A stretch of 51,412 nt of DNA, taken from the IMG/VR virus record IMGVR_UViG_3300046522_000560, positions 1-51,412 of that record, one strand, 5' to 3'. The position numbers and the translations under genes are program-made. The stretch is from a virus. The notes under the pieces were generated by a model. The model did not search any database. It was not told the DNA's origin and saw only the letters and a list, made by a program, of their open reading frames with translations. Of the stretch, positions 31,861-40,559 are shown piece after piece (the stretch's first letter is position 1; every line of letters begins with the position of its first letter).

Positions 31861-32628
31861 ATGGCTCAATATTTATTTGGTGCCGGCAAGATCTTTGCTA
31901 CACCGATTCAAGATGTTTATGGGCAACCAATTAGCAATCCCACACCAGTTGAAGTGGGAGTCTTGCAGTCGGTAGGTGTCGATATCAGTTTCGATTTAAA
32001 AGAACTCTTTGGCCGTGGACAGTTCGCCGTTGATGCTGCACGTGGTAAAGGTTCAATTAAAGGTAAAGCATCTTTCGGACGTATCAATGGCACATTGTTA
32101 AATTCTATTTTCTTTGGCGGTGTAGTTGCTGAAGGTGGGATTGAGACAGTATCTCAAACCATTAATGGTGAAACTATTCAAACTGGCGGCTTGGTTACAC
32201 CTGTAGTTCCAAATGCTGGCACTTTTGTTAAGGATTTAGGTGTTACTGATGGGAAGGCTATTCCACTTAAGCGCGTAGCCTCAGCACCAACGGCAGGGCA
32301 ATACAGCGTGGATAATGTGACAGGTGCCTACACATTTGCTACTGCCGATGTTGGGAAGATAGTTTTTATTAGCTTCCGATATTCGGCAACAGTTGCAGGT
32401 GGTAAGTCAATCACCGTGTCCAACTTAGACATGGGTTATACACCTGAGTTTGCATTAGATCTGCAACGTGATTACAAGGGCAAATTCATGCATATGAATT
32501 TCTACCGTTGCACAAGTAACAAGCTTGGGTTCAGTTCAAAACAGGACGATTACGACATCCCTGAATTTGAATTTCAGCCAATGGCTGATGATCTGAACCG
32601 TGTTTTCAAAATCGATTTATCGGAGTAA
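31861..32628 (+). CDS. Major tail tube protein
   Basis: A 255-residue beta-rich protein (LFGAGKIFATPIQDVYGQPI, VGVDISFDLKELFGRGQFAVDAARGKG in two parts). It forms the tail tube through which DNA passes. It carries its own strong translation signals after a hairpin, consistent with high expression. It precedes the chaperone genes as in other siphophages. Confidence 0.82.
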   Translation: MAQYLFGAGKIFATPIQDVYGQPISNPTPVEVGVLQSVGVDISFDLKELFGRGQFAVDAARGKGSIKGKASFGRINGTLLNSIFFGGVVAEGGIETVSQTINGETIQTGGLVTPVVPNAGTFVKDLGVTDGKAIPLKRVASAPTAGQYSVDNVTGAYTFATADVGKIVFISFRYSATVAGGKSITVSNLDMGYTPEFALDLQRDYKGKFMHMNFYRCTSNKLGFSSKQDDYDIPEFEFQPMADDLNRVFKIDLSE

Positions 32629-32634
32629 CACTAA

Positions 32635-32955
32635 ATGCAATTTAAGCAAGTGGATAACCCGCGTGGTAATAGTAAAGAAATTGCTGGCCAGACTTGGATT
32701 TTTGCTCCAGCACCATTGGGTACACTTGAGCGTTTCCAAGAACAGTTAAACTCAAATGATGTCCCTGTGTCCGTAATTGTAGACATGGCCCATATTTGTT
32801 TAAAGCGGAATTATCCGGATATTACCCGTGAATATGTTTCTGATGAGCTCTTAGACATGGCTAACATGGAAGAGGTGTTATCACTGGTAACTAAGACTTC
32901 AGGCTTAGAATACACAGGAACAGCTAAACCTGCAGGTGAATCATCGGGGGAATAA
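32635..32955 (+). CDS. Tail assembly chaperone, upstream frame
   Basis: A 106-residue protein, the equivalent of lambda G. It starts 6 bases after the tube gene. At its end the sequence TCG-GGG-GAA-TAA contains five Gs. Slipping back one base there continues into ATA-AAT-TGG-GAG, which opens the downstream frame. This gives a short and a long product, as known for lambda G/GT. Confidence 0.78.
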   Translation: MQFKQVDNPRGNSKEIAGQTWIFAPAPLGTLERFQEQLNSNDVPVSVIVDMAHICLKRNYPDITREYVSDELLDMANMEEVLSLVTKTSGLEYTGTAKPAGESSGE

Positions 32956-33212
32956 ATTGGGAGGAGCTGTACACGCATTTAGTGCTCACCATGGGTAAAG
33001 ATTACGACTATGTACGTAATGAAATGGATCTACCTAGATTAAGAGCATTAAGTGCGTATCAGCAAAATAATCCTCCCACAAGTATTGGGGTACAAAGGCT
33101 TTGCCGTATTTTGGAAGCATTTATGGGAATTGATGATCAGCCAGTTAATACTGAAACAGAAGACGACGACGATTTAATCGAGGTTTTAAGCAATTTTCCA
33201 CAGGGCGGTTAA
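32946..33212 (+). CDS. Tail assembly chaperone, downstream frame (frameshift extension)
   Basis: In the -1 frame the peptide INWEELYTHLVLTMGKDYDYVRNEM continues to a stop at 33212. An independent start (GTG 32982 or ATG 32991) would cut the conserved WEELY helix, so expression by -1 frameshift at GGGGGAA (32946-32952) is preferred. The GT-type fusion would bind the tape measure during tail assembly. Confidence 0.7.
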   Translation, partial: GGINWEELYTHLVLTMGKDYDYVRNEMDLPRLRALSAYQQNNPPTSIGVQRLCRILEAFMGIDDQPVNTETEDDDDLIEVLSNFPQGG

Positions 33213-33230
33213 TACCGCCTAAGATTTTTT
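33204..33230 (+). terminator. Rho-independent terminator
   Basis: GGCGGT TAAT ACCGCC, then T-rich, overlapping the chaperone stop codon. Confidence 0.7.
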
Positions 33231-33288
33231 AAGAGACATTAAATAATCAATTTGGTATCTTTGTTAATACGTTTATAGGGTATCAAAT

Positions 33289-33864
33289 ATGATTAATAAA
33301 ATATTAATAGGAATTCTTGTATTAGCTCTTTCTGCAATTCTTTATATAGTGGGGAATTATCTTTATATGCAATATGAAAGAAATGAACACTCAAAGGAAT
33401 ATGAAAGTAACTCTTATAAAATAGATAAATTAATAAAAAATAAGGCAACAAAAGATCTAAAAACCAATGATTTAGTCTTTGTTTGTGAACTACGAAAATC
33501 ATTATGGCATACTACCGTACCTCTTGAAACTATTCAGTTAGCCGCTGAAGATAATAGTCCGAAATATAAAAATTTTGTTAGGGAAATAACGCAAGATATA
33601 TTTAGAGATGCGCAATTGAAAGCTTTTGTGAAGGGAGAGCAATCGGAAGTAGACTTAGCGATTATTGGTCATTTATGCACGCTTTTAAACTCTGAAACCG
33701 GTTCAAGTAGATCGCTTTATAATAAGCTTTTATCTCAAAAATATAATATTGATCTGGAAAGCGGTTCGCTTAGTTATGTAGATATTTCTAAAGTAACCCA
33801 AGAAGATTTAGATGAATATCTTAAGGCTAAAAAAGCTGAAGAAAATATACGTCTGAAATTTTAA
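33289..33864 (+). CDS. Membrane-anchored moron protein (191 aa)
   Basis: An N-terminal membrane segment (ILIGILVLALSAILYIVGNYLY) and a charged domain of about 165 residues, probably periplasmic, containing three cysteines. Family not recognised. It interrupts the normally adjacent chaperone and tape-measure genes and is bracketed by two terminators, so it forms its own unit. Such insertions often carry superinfection-exclusion genes; function here is unproven. Confidence 0.65.
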   Translation: MINKILIGILVLALSAILYIVGNYLYMQYERNEHSKEYESNSYKIDKLIKNKATKDLKTNDLVFVCELRKSLWHTTVPLETIQLAAEDNSPKYKNFVREITQDIFRDAQLKAFVKGEQSEVDLAIIGHLCTLLNSETGSSRSLYNKLLSQKYNIDLESGSLSYVDISKVTQEDLDEYLKAKKAEENIRLKF

Positions 33865-33886
33865 AGTCATTTTAAATTTTGATATG

Positions 33887-33913
33887 AACCCACTCTAAGA
33901 AGTGGGTTTTTTT
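33887..33913 (+). terminator. Rho-independent terminator
   Basis: AACCCACT, six-base loop, AGTGGGTT and a T run. Ends the 191-aa moron unit. Confidence 0.8.
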
Positions 33914-33932
33914 ATGCCTGAGGAAAACTGAA

Positions 33933-36713
33933 ATGGCGAATAACCGCGTAGAAGTTCATATTGGTGCTAAGACCTCTGAGCTTAAAAAAGGTATGGATGA
34001 GGCAGAAAAGATTGTCACTGAATCTGCCAAGCAAATTGAAAATTCTACTAAAGGGGTGAAATTTAAATTTGATCTTTCAAGCGTTAAGCAACAGTTCGAT
34101 GATGTTTCCAAGTCTATTTCAGAAGGATTTAGTAACCAAATTAGTGAAGCACTTGGCGGTTCAAGAATAGGTTCAGCTTTTGATGGTATTACTTCCAAAT
34201 TAGGAGTTCTGCGTGGTGGTGCACTTGTTGCAGCTGGAGCGGTTGCAGGTCTGGCAGTAGGTGGTACCGTAGCAGCTACTGCGGGGTTGGCAACACTAGC
34301 AATTGAAGTGGCTAATAATAATGTTGAACTTGCAAGATTTTCAGCCTTAGCAAATACCTCAATTCAGTCATTTCAGGGATTATCTGGGGCGGCACAAACT
34401 TTAGGTTTTTCTCAAGAAAAACTCTCAGACATGATGAAAGATTTCAATGAAAAGATTGGTGAGTTTGCATCAGTGGGTTCTGGTGGAGCTAAAGACTTTT
34501 TTGAGCAAATCGCCGTTAAAACAGAATCCGGTGCCGAAGGTGCTAAAAAGCTCGCTGAAGAAATGTCCAAGATGGATGGGGTAGAAGCCTTACAAACTTA
34601 TGTCGATAAGCTGGAAGAGGCTGGAGTCAACCAGCAGCAAATGTCATTCTATTTAGAAAGCATGGGATCTGATCTTACAGCAATGATCCCTATTTTGCAG
34701 GATGGCGGTAAGCTTTGGAAAGAATACCAGTCTGCCATGGAAGAGGCAGGGATTATTACAGGTGAAGAGGCAATTCAAAAGTCCATTGAATTGAAGGCAC
34801 AAACCGAAGTACTTCAAATGCAGTACGCTGGTTTAAAAAATCAATTGGCACAAGCAGTGATGCCAGCTTTAAGTGGTGTTATTAGTCATTTTATGAATGG
34901 CACCACAAAGGGTGGAGCATTTACTGGCGTTATTCAAACCTTAGGTTCAGTTGCTAAGGGCGTGGCAGTTGTTATTGTTGGGCTTGGAGCTGGGTTGCAA
35001 AATCTTGTGCGTTTAATGTCTGGTGTGATGAGTAATCTTCGGACCATCGGAAGCACAGCTGTAAATTTTGTTAATGCGGATGGGATTCTAGCTAAAGGTA
35101 AGGCTTTAGCGGGTGGCGTTAAAGCAATCTGGACTGAAACCAAAGATACCGTGGTTGATATTGCTGGTACCACCAAAGCCGCAATTAATTCAGCATCTAA
35201 TATCTTTAGTGGAAACCCCTCATTTGATCGCTTATCCCAAGCTAAAATTGATATCCAAAATGCTCAACTTGGTAGTAGAGGTGGAAGTAAAGGGGTTACT
35301 TCTGGTATTGGGCAAAATAAAGCACTCAATCCAGATGGAGGTAAGTCGGATAAGGCAAAGCAGGGAAAATCAGATGCTGTGCGTCAGGCTGAGCAGGCTG
35401 CTAAAGCACTTGCAGATATTCGGTATAAATATGCATCCGAAGAAAAGAAAGTCGCTTTAGATCTTCAGAAGTCATTAGATGAGATTGAAAAATCTAAGAT
35501 GACTGCCGATGAAAAAGCCGCTGCTAAAGTCAAAGCCGAAAAGGATGCTTCAGACAAGATCATTGCTATCCGTTTAAAAGAGTTTGAGGAATACAAGAAA
35601 GCTCGTGAAGAACAGATCGATAATTATCAACAGCAAGCACAACGCCTGTATGAAATCGAAGCGGCACGGATCCAAGCTGAATATGATGCCAAGAAAATTT
35701 CTAATGTTCGCAAAGTTCAATTAGAGAAGCAGCTAGAAGATCAATTACGTGAAATTAAACGGCAAGGTCTTTTAGAGCGTTTAGCTTTAGAAAATGAGCA
35801 AACTGGCATTACTGGCAAACAGGGTAATCAAAACCAAATCACAAACAACATTTCAGACTTAGAGACTGATCAGAAAGTTGCAAATACCCAGTCTATGGGC
35901 TTAATCAGTGACGCGGAAATGAAAGACTTTGAAGATAAGTTCGGAGGCTTCACTTCTCGACTTTCTAACCTTTGGGATCAGGGCATTCAGTCTCTCATGA
36001 ATGGCACACTGACATGGAGTAACGCAACTAAAGCTGTCCTTGCAGACATGGGTGCATTTGCATTGCAATCGGCTACTAAAGAGCTCCAAGGCTGGCTCAG
36101 AATCCAAGCAATTAAACTAGCTCGAAAACTCGGTTTTGTTGGTGCTGAAACAGCGGCTGAAGCTTCTGGCCAAGCTGCACAAACAGGGGCAACAATTGCA
36201 GGTGAAGCAACTCGTACCAGTGTTACTGCTGCGGGTGGTTTGGCTCGATTGGGGTTAAAGGCTGCTGAAGCTATCAAGGGCATCATGATGTCAGCATGGG
36301 AAGCAATGGCCGGAGCATTTAAAGCAATGGTTGCCATTCCATACATTGGCCCAATTCTCGCCGTTGGTGTCGGTGCGGCTGCATTTGGTTTAGTGGCAGG
36401 CTTAGCGGGTAAGATCAAATCTGCTCGAGGCGGTTATGACATTCCATCTGGTGTGAATCCAGTTACCCAGCTTCATGAGGACGAAATGGTTCTACCTTCA
36501 CAACATGCAAATACTATTCGTGAAATGGGTAAAGCCATGCGTAGTGGTGCAAGTTTCGGAGCAGCTGCAGCAACTGAAGGTGGTGGTGGACCGACTATTC
36601 ATATTAGCGCTGTAGATGCTAGGAGTATTGAGCGGTTATTAAAAAATAATGGTCGTGCAGTGGCTAGCGGCTTACACAGCTATGTTCGTGGCTTTGGTAA
36701 GAATGGTAAATAA
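33933..36713 (+). CDS. Tail tape measure protein
   Basis: A 926-residue protein that sets tail length. Hydrophobic alanine/glycine-rich segments lie near 85-125, about 340 and 780-830. A long coiled coil rich in K, E, A and Q spans about 480-640. The C-terminus has the typical SARGGYDIPSGVNPVTQLHEDEMVLP motif in parts. Largest phage gene, following the chaperones. Confidence 0.93.
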   Translation: MANNRVEVHIGAKTSELKKGMDEAEKIVTESAKQIENSTKGVKFKFDLSSVKQQFDDVSKSISEGFSNQISEALGGSRIGSAFDGITSKLGVLRGGALVAAGAVAGLAVGGTVAATAGLATLAIEVANNNVELARFSALANTSIQSFQGLSGAAQTLGFSQEKLSDMMKDFNEKIGEFASVGSGGAKDFFEQIAVKTESGAEGAKKLAEEMSKMDGVEALQTYVDKLEEAGVNQQQMSFYLESMGSDLTAMIPILQDGGKLWKEYQSAMEEAGIITGEEAIQKSIELKAQTEVLQMQYAGLKNQLAQAVMPALSGVISHFMNGTTKGGAFTGVIQTLGSVAKGVAVVIVGLGAGLQNLVRLMSGVMSNLRTIGSTAVNFVNADGILAKGKALAGGVKAIWTETKDTVVDIAGTTKAAINSASNIFSGNPSFDRLSQAKIDIQNAQLGSRGGSKGVTSGIGQNKALNPDGGKSDKAKQGKSDAVRQAEQAAKALADIRYKYASEEKKVALDLQKSLDEIEKSKMTADEKAAAKVKAEKDASDKIIAIRLKEFEEYKKAREEQIDNYQQQAQRLYEIEAARIQAEYDAKKISNVRKVQLEKQLEDQLREIKRQGLLERLALENEQTGITGKQGNQNQITNNISDLETDQKVANTQSMGLISDAEMKDFEDKFGGFTSRLSNLWDQGIQSLMNGTLTWSNATKAVLADMGAFALQSATKELQGWLRIQAIKLARKLGFVGAETAAEASGQAAQTGATIAGEATRTSVTAAGGLARLGLKAAEAIKGIMMSAWEAMAGAFKAMVAIPYIGPILAVGVGAAAFGLVAGLAGKIKSARGGYDIPSGVNPVTQLHEDEMVLPSQHANTIREMGKAMRSGASFGAAAATEGGGGPTIHISAVDARSIERLLKNNGRAVASGLHSYVRGFGKNGK

Positions 36714-36723
36714 GGAGGTGTAA

Positions 36724-37377
36724 GTGTCAAACGTATTATTTCCAGAATTACCCGGTCTTGAATGGGATGCCTCATTAACACCCATGTTCAATACCAAGAT
36801 CATGACTTCAATTAATGGCCGAGAACTCCGTGCGAGTTTTCAGGCCGCTCCGAAATATGAAATCTCGTTGTCTTACGCATTCTTGCGGGAAAATAAAGGG
36901 AGAAAGGAATTGCAGCAACTACAAGGGTTTTATCTAGAACGTCGTGGGGCTTTTGATTCATTTCTTTATAAAATGCTTGAGGATAATGAATTTAATTGCA
37001 CTTTTGTGGGTGACGGGGCAACTACCTCATTCCAACTTTATAAGGATATGTATACAAGTCAATTGCCACTCAGAAATAGCAAAGAACAAATTGTTGGTGA
37101 AGTGGATCCTAATATGTGGAATCAAACACCAGTTAAAACCATGTGGAATTCAAACCAAGAAAAGTTGATGTGGAATACCGCAACGGCTCAGGTGACGAGT
37201 GACGGTAAATACATTGTTTCAGAACCAATTGAAGAGGGTATAGAAGTAACTGTAATGGGTACTTTCTATTACCGATGCCGCTTTAAAGATGACACTCAGC
37301 AGTATGTCAACTTTATGCATAAGTTGTGGAAAGCGAACAAGGTTGAATTAATCGGATCCTTAGGAGCTAAGATATGA
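36724..37377 (+). CDS. DUF2460-type distal tail protein
   Basis: A 217-residue protein starting on GTG with a perfect AAGGAGG. NVLFPELPGLEWDASLTPMF and RRGAFDSFLYKMLEDNEF fit DUF2460. It probably forms the ring joining tube and baseplate. Its last codons overlap the next start (ATGA). Confidence 0.82.
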   Translation: MSNVLFPELPGLEWDASLTPMFNTKIMTSINGRELRASFQAAPKYEISLSYAFLRENKGRKELQQLQGFYLERRGAFDSFLYKMLEDNEFNCTFVGDGATTSFQLYKDMYTSQLPLRNSKEQIVGEVDPNMWNQTPVKTMWNSNQEKLMWNTATAQVTSDGKYIVSEPIEEGIEVTVMGTFYYRCRFKDDTQQYVNFMHKLWKANKVELIGSLGAKI

Positions 37378-38231
37378 GACAAGCATCACCCAAACTTATT
37401 GCCTTGTTAGATGCTGATCAATTCATCATGGCGGATCTGTACACCATCTCTACTATACAAGGCATTGAATATTGCTATACCAGCTATGACGTCAATTTGA
37501 CCGTGCAAGGCAAGGAGTTTCGTGCTGATGGTCCAATCATTAGCCGCGAAGGTACCAGCCTTTCTTTAGGAATAGAAGTTGATAATTTGTCTATCAAAAT
37601 TGAAACCAATGAAAGCGCTAAATTTGGTGACGTACCTGTAGCACAGGCATTTCATAACGGTGTTTTAGATGGTGCTCGATTTAAGCTTGAACGTATTTTT
37701 ATGGATATAAATACTCCAACTGATACGAGTGCCGGTACGTTGGTTTTATTTGAAGGCCGCATTGTTGAGCCTGAACTCGATCGTTATGAAATTAACGCTA
37801 GTGTGGTTTCAGAAGTGGATGACTTAAAACTTCAAATGCCAAGAAATTTATACACGCCAGGTTGTTTAAATACTTTATTTGATAGTGCCTGTGGATTGTT
37901 AAGTGCAGATTTTGCCGTGAATACGACTATTGGGCCGAATAGTACACCTAGTCGCATCCTTTGTGATCTAAGCCAGCCTCAAGGTTGGTTTACTCAAGGA
38001 GTTGTGGAGTTTTTAGAAGGCGTGAATGTTGGTATTAAGCGTACAGTCCGTTTGCATGAATCGGGCGCATTGCTTCTAACCCTACCACTTCTTGATATGC
38101 CAGCAATTGGAGAAACAATCCGCGTTTATCCGGGTTGTGACAAAAGACTTGATACTTGTACAAATCGATTTAACAACCGTGCTCGTTTCCGTGGTGCACC
38201 ATTTGTACCGGTACCTGAAACCTCAATTTAA
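37374..38231 (+). CDS. DUF2163-type tail hub protein
   Basis: A 285-residue protein with the DUF2163/BR0599 signature: LYTPGCLNTLFDSACGL and CDKRLDTCTNRFNNRARFRG. Four cysteines in these segments are conserved in the family and may bind metal in the hub. It follows DUF2460 as in gene-transfer-agent-like and related tails. Confidence 0.85.
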   Translation: MRQASPKLIALLDADQFIMADLYTISTIQGIEYCYTSYDVNLTVQGKEFRADGPIISREGTSLSLGIEVDNLSIKIETNESAKFGDVPVAQAFHNGVLDGARFKLERIFMDINTPTDTSAGTLVLFEGRIVEPELDRYEINASVVSEVDDLKLQMPRNLYTPGCLNTLFDSACGLLSADFAVNTTIGPNSTPSRILCDLSQPQGWFTQGVVEFLEGVNVGIKRTVRLHESGALLLTLPLLDMPAIGETIRVYPGCDKRLDTCTNRFNNRARFRGAPFVPVPETSI

Positions 38232-38248
38232 CTTATCTAATTTAACCC

Positions 38249-38273
38249 AAGCCCTGCATTTGCAGGGCTTTTT
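38249..38273 (+). terminator. Rho-independent terminator
   Basis: AAGCCCTGC then GCAGGGCTT with a 4-base loop and T run, just before the spike gene. Confidence 0.8.
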
Positions 38274-38287
38274 ATTTGGGGATAAAA

Positions 38288-40132
38288 ATGCCTTTACCTA
38301 ATGCCGACCAGTTTACAGGTTCAGGGGTTACTGAGCAGGGGTTTAAAACCGCTCAAACCCAACTCATCGAATTTTTAAAAAATGAAGTTCCTTCATCAGA
38401 GTTTGTCGAAGTATCAATTGACAATAGGATGTCAGAACTTAAGGATTTCAATAAAGCTATTGGGCAAGAGATAGTAATTGGATCGACTGATAATACTGAG
38501 GCCACATTAAATAATGTACCTTCAGGAACGTATGTACTAAATAAACCCGCAGCAGCTGGAACAGTAATTCGTAAAATCTCCTTGGTATCTAAGGTTACAA
38601 CTGGAACAGCAACAATTAAGGTTTTCACATTATCAGGTAGTACCTTTAACTTAAACCGAACTGTTGCTACTTTAAGCCTCACTAAAATTGGTTTAAATGA
38701 GCTTGATAACCTGAATATTGCATTAAATGCAGGGGAATATCTTGCATTTTCTGTAACAGCGGGTGGTGTAGTTTCATATGTTCAAAAGTCTACATCCACA
38801 CCATCCTATTATGTGGATTCAAACCCGAACGCTACCTCATTTGCCATTACTTCTAGCAACTCTGGTGCTACTGCAATTTTACAAATTGCCTTCCATATGT
38901 TTCCAAATCTAGAAGGGATCGCTTCCACTTTTACAGATCTTGATAGTAGGATTGATGGAAATACATTTACATTAGATAGTGTTGTGGGCCTTCAAAGATT
39001 TGGGGTTCAGTACAAGCCTGTTTTTGCATCCGGGAATGCAAATATTGCTCAGTGGATTCCAGCAAAAGCTGCGATTAAAGACGGTATCGTGACCAAGTTT
39101 TCAACGTATGCTACTGCTTCAGGTTCTTTACAAGTTGGCGTATATAAAAAGTCAGGAACCCATTTTATACGTCAGCGTTATGTATCGGTAAATGTTGCAG
39201 TAGGCTTAAATGAAATCCCAATTCAATTAGAGTTTAATGTAGGGGAATATATAGGTATAAGAACCTCGGTAGCGGGGCAATCTGTGTATGTTTCCGCAAC
39301 ATCTGGACATGATGGGGTTTATAGCACTACGAGTTTGGCTGATGATGCTGAATACACAACTAATCCAAATATGAGCTATGCCTTCCAGTTCAGTTTTGAG
39401 CAGTTTTATAGCAAGTTGCCTGCTTCCAGTATGTCATCAGATGCTTTTAATCATTGGTTAAATCAGGTCCTAGCAACGTTTGGTGATTCAATTACATGGT
39501 ATTTCCTTCAACAATTTGTTGATTCTCATATTGAACGAGGCCAAACCTGTGAAGGGTACCAATCTGCTGTAAAAGAAATCTTGGGCTGTGTGATCGATAA
39601 TCATGGTCGTTCAGGTTGGACGATGCCACAAATTTACGTAGGTGAAATTAGTTTATTTAATTTTGCAAATACATATGCAACAACAATTACCAGTGGAGCT
39701 AATGACTGCAGAACCGGTGTAGATGTTGGACAAATTGCCCCAATTGGAAGCCAGTTCGATAAAACTACTTATGCGGGTGCATTACAAGCCTCTATTGAAC
39801 ATGTAATCTCATCTAATCCAGCTTGTAAGATCTTCTTAATAACACCTATTCGTGGGTGGTATAACGAGTACAACACATCGAATGTACCCAATACAGATCC
39901 GAATGTCGTCGGGTTAATGAATGAAGCGTACGCCAATATCATGAAAGCTATCGGCAAGCTTTACGGCATTCCTGTTTTAGATTGGTATAACTTAACCGGT
40001 CTAAATGAAAAGAATAAGTTTTACTATCTTGGCGATGATCCAGGCGCATTTACAGCCTATTTGCTCCATCCAAAAAATAAGTTTTTTAGAATAATGGGCA
40101 TCATCCTTGCCAATTTCTTAAAGCAGTACTGA
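38288..40132 (+). CDS. Tail spike with SGNH-esterase domain
   Basis: A 614-residue protein starting MPLPNADQFTGSGVTEQGFKT, a probable virion-anchoring end. Residues about 55-360 contain two similar beta-sandwich-like units (both with KPAAA/IPAKA, GTATIKV or GSLQVGV and LNEL/LNEIPI patterns). Residues 390-614 form an SGNH hydrolase: TFGDSIT (S401), GAND (N472, D473) and LLHP (H594). The usual Asp three residues before the catalytic His is Tyr here. Such domains deacetylate or cleave host polysaccharide, so this is the likely receptor-binding, capsule-modifying spike. It is inserted between the hub and NlpC/P60 genes, flanked by a terminator. Confidence 0.8.
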   Translation: MPLPNADQFTGSGVTEQGFKTAQTQLIEFLKNEVPSSEFVEVSIDNRMSELKDFNKAIGQEIVIGSTDNTEATLNNVPSGTYVLNKPAAAGTVIRKISLVSKVTTGTATIKVFTLSGSTFNLNRTVATLSLTKIGLNELDNLNIALNAGEYLAFSVTAGGVVSYVQKSTSTPSYYVDSNPNATSFAITSSNSGATAILQIAFHMFPNLEGIASTFTDLDSRIDGNTFTLDSVVGLQRFGVQYKPVFASGNANIAQWIPAKAAIKDGIVTKFSTYATASGSLQVGVYKKSGTHFIRQRYVSVNVAVGLNEIPIQLEFNVGEYIGIRTSVAGQSVYVSATSGHDGVYSTTSLADDAEYTTNPNMSYAFQFSFEQFYSKLPASSMSSDAFNHWLNQVLATFGDSITWYFLQQFVDSHIERGQTCEGYQSAVKEILGCVIDNHGRSGWTMPQIYVGEISLFNFANTYATTITSGANDCRTGVDVGQIAPIGSQFDKTTYAGALQASIEHVISSNPACKIFLITPIRGWYNEYNTSNVPNTDPNVVGLMNEAYANIMKAIGKLYGIPVLDWYNLTGLNEKNKFYYLGDDPGAFTAYLLHPKNKFFRIMGIILANFLKQY

Positions 40133-40133
40133 T

Positions 40134-40559
40134 ATGAAAAATATAGAAGCAGTACAAGAGGCGCTTACATGGCTCGGCACTCCTTATCACCACCAAGGCC
40201 GTGTAAAAGGCGTGGGGGTGGACTGTGGCACTTTGATCTGTGAAGTCTACGAAAAAGTAGGCTTAATGGACCATTTAGACCCGCGGCCATATCCACCAGA
40301 CTGGCACATGCACCAGATGGGGCAACGCTATTTGGAACTCATTTTAGGTGTATGCGATCCAGTCGAAGGTCCGCCACAACCGGGTGACATTGTTTTATAT
40401 CATTTCGGCAAGTGTATCAGTCATGGTGCAATTGTCATTGAGTGGCCACAGGTCATTCACAGTTATATCCATCAGGGAGTCATCATTCAGGATGGAACCA
40501 AAGGAAGTTTAGCCCGGCGAATTGCCGGGTTTTTTCGTATGAAGAGGCTGAAAAAATAA
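40134..40559 (+). CDS. NlpC/P60 tail peptidase
   Basis: A 141-residue C40-family enzyme with C31 in GVDCGTL and H97 in ISHGAIV. These tail-tip peptidases (lambda K-like) cut peptidoglycan during DNA entry. It starts 1 base after the spike stop and its stop overlaps the next ATG (TAATG). Confidence 0.9.
   Translation: MKNIEAVQEALTWLGTPYHHQGRVKGVGVDCGTLICEVYEKVGLMDHLDPRPYPPDWHMHQMGQRYLELILGVCDPVEGPPQPGDIVLYHFGKCISHGAIVIEWPQVIHSYIHQGVIIQDGTKGSLARRIAGFFRMKRLKK

Noticed and set aside
40442-40558. Extended start of the tail tip protein
   Set aside because: It lies within the NlpC/P60 gene; the ATG at 40559 overlaps the stop in the usual TAATG form and starts a conserved sequence.
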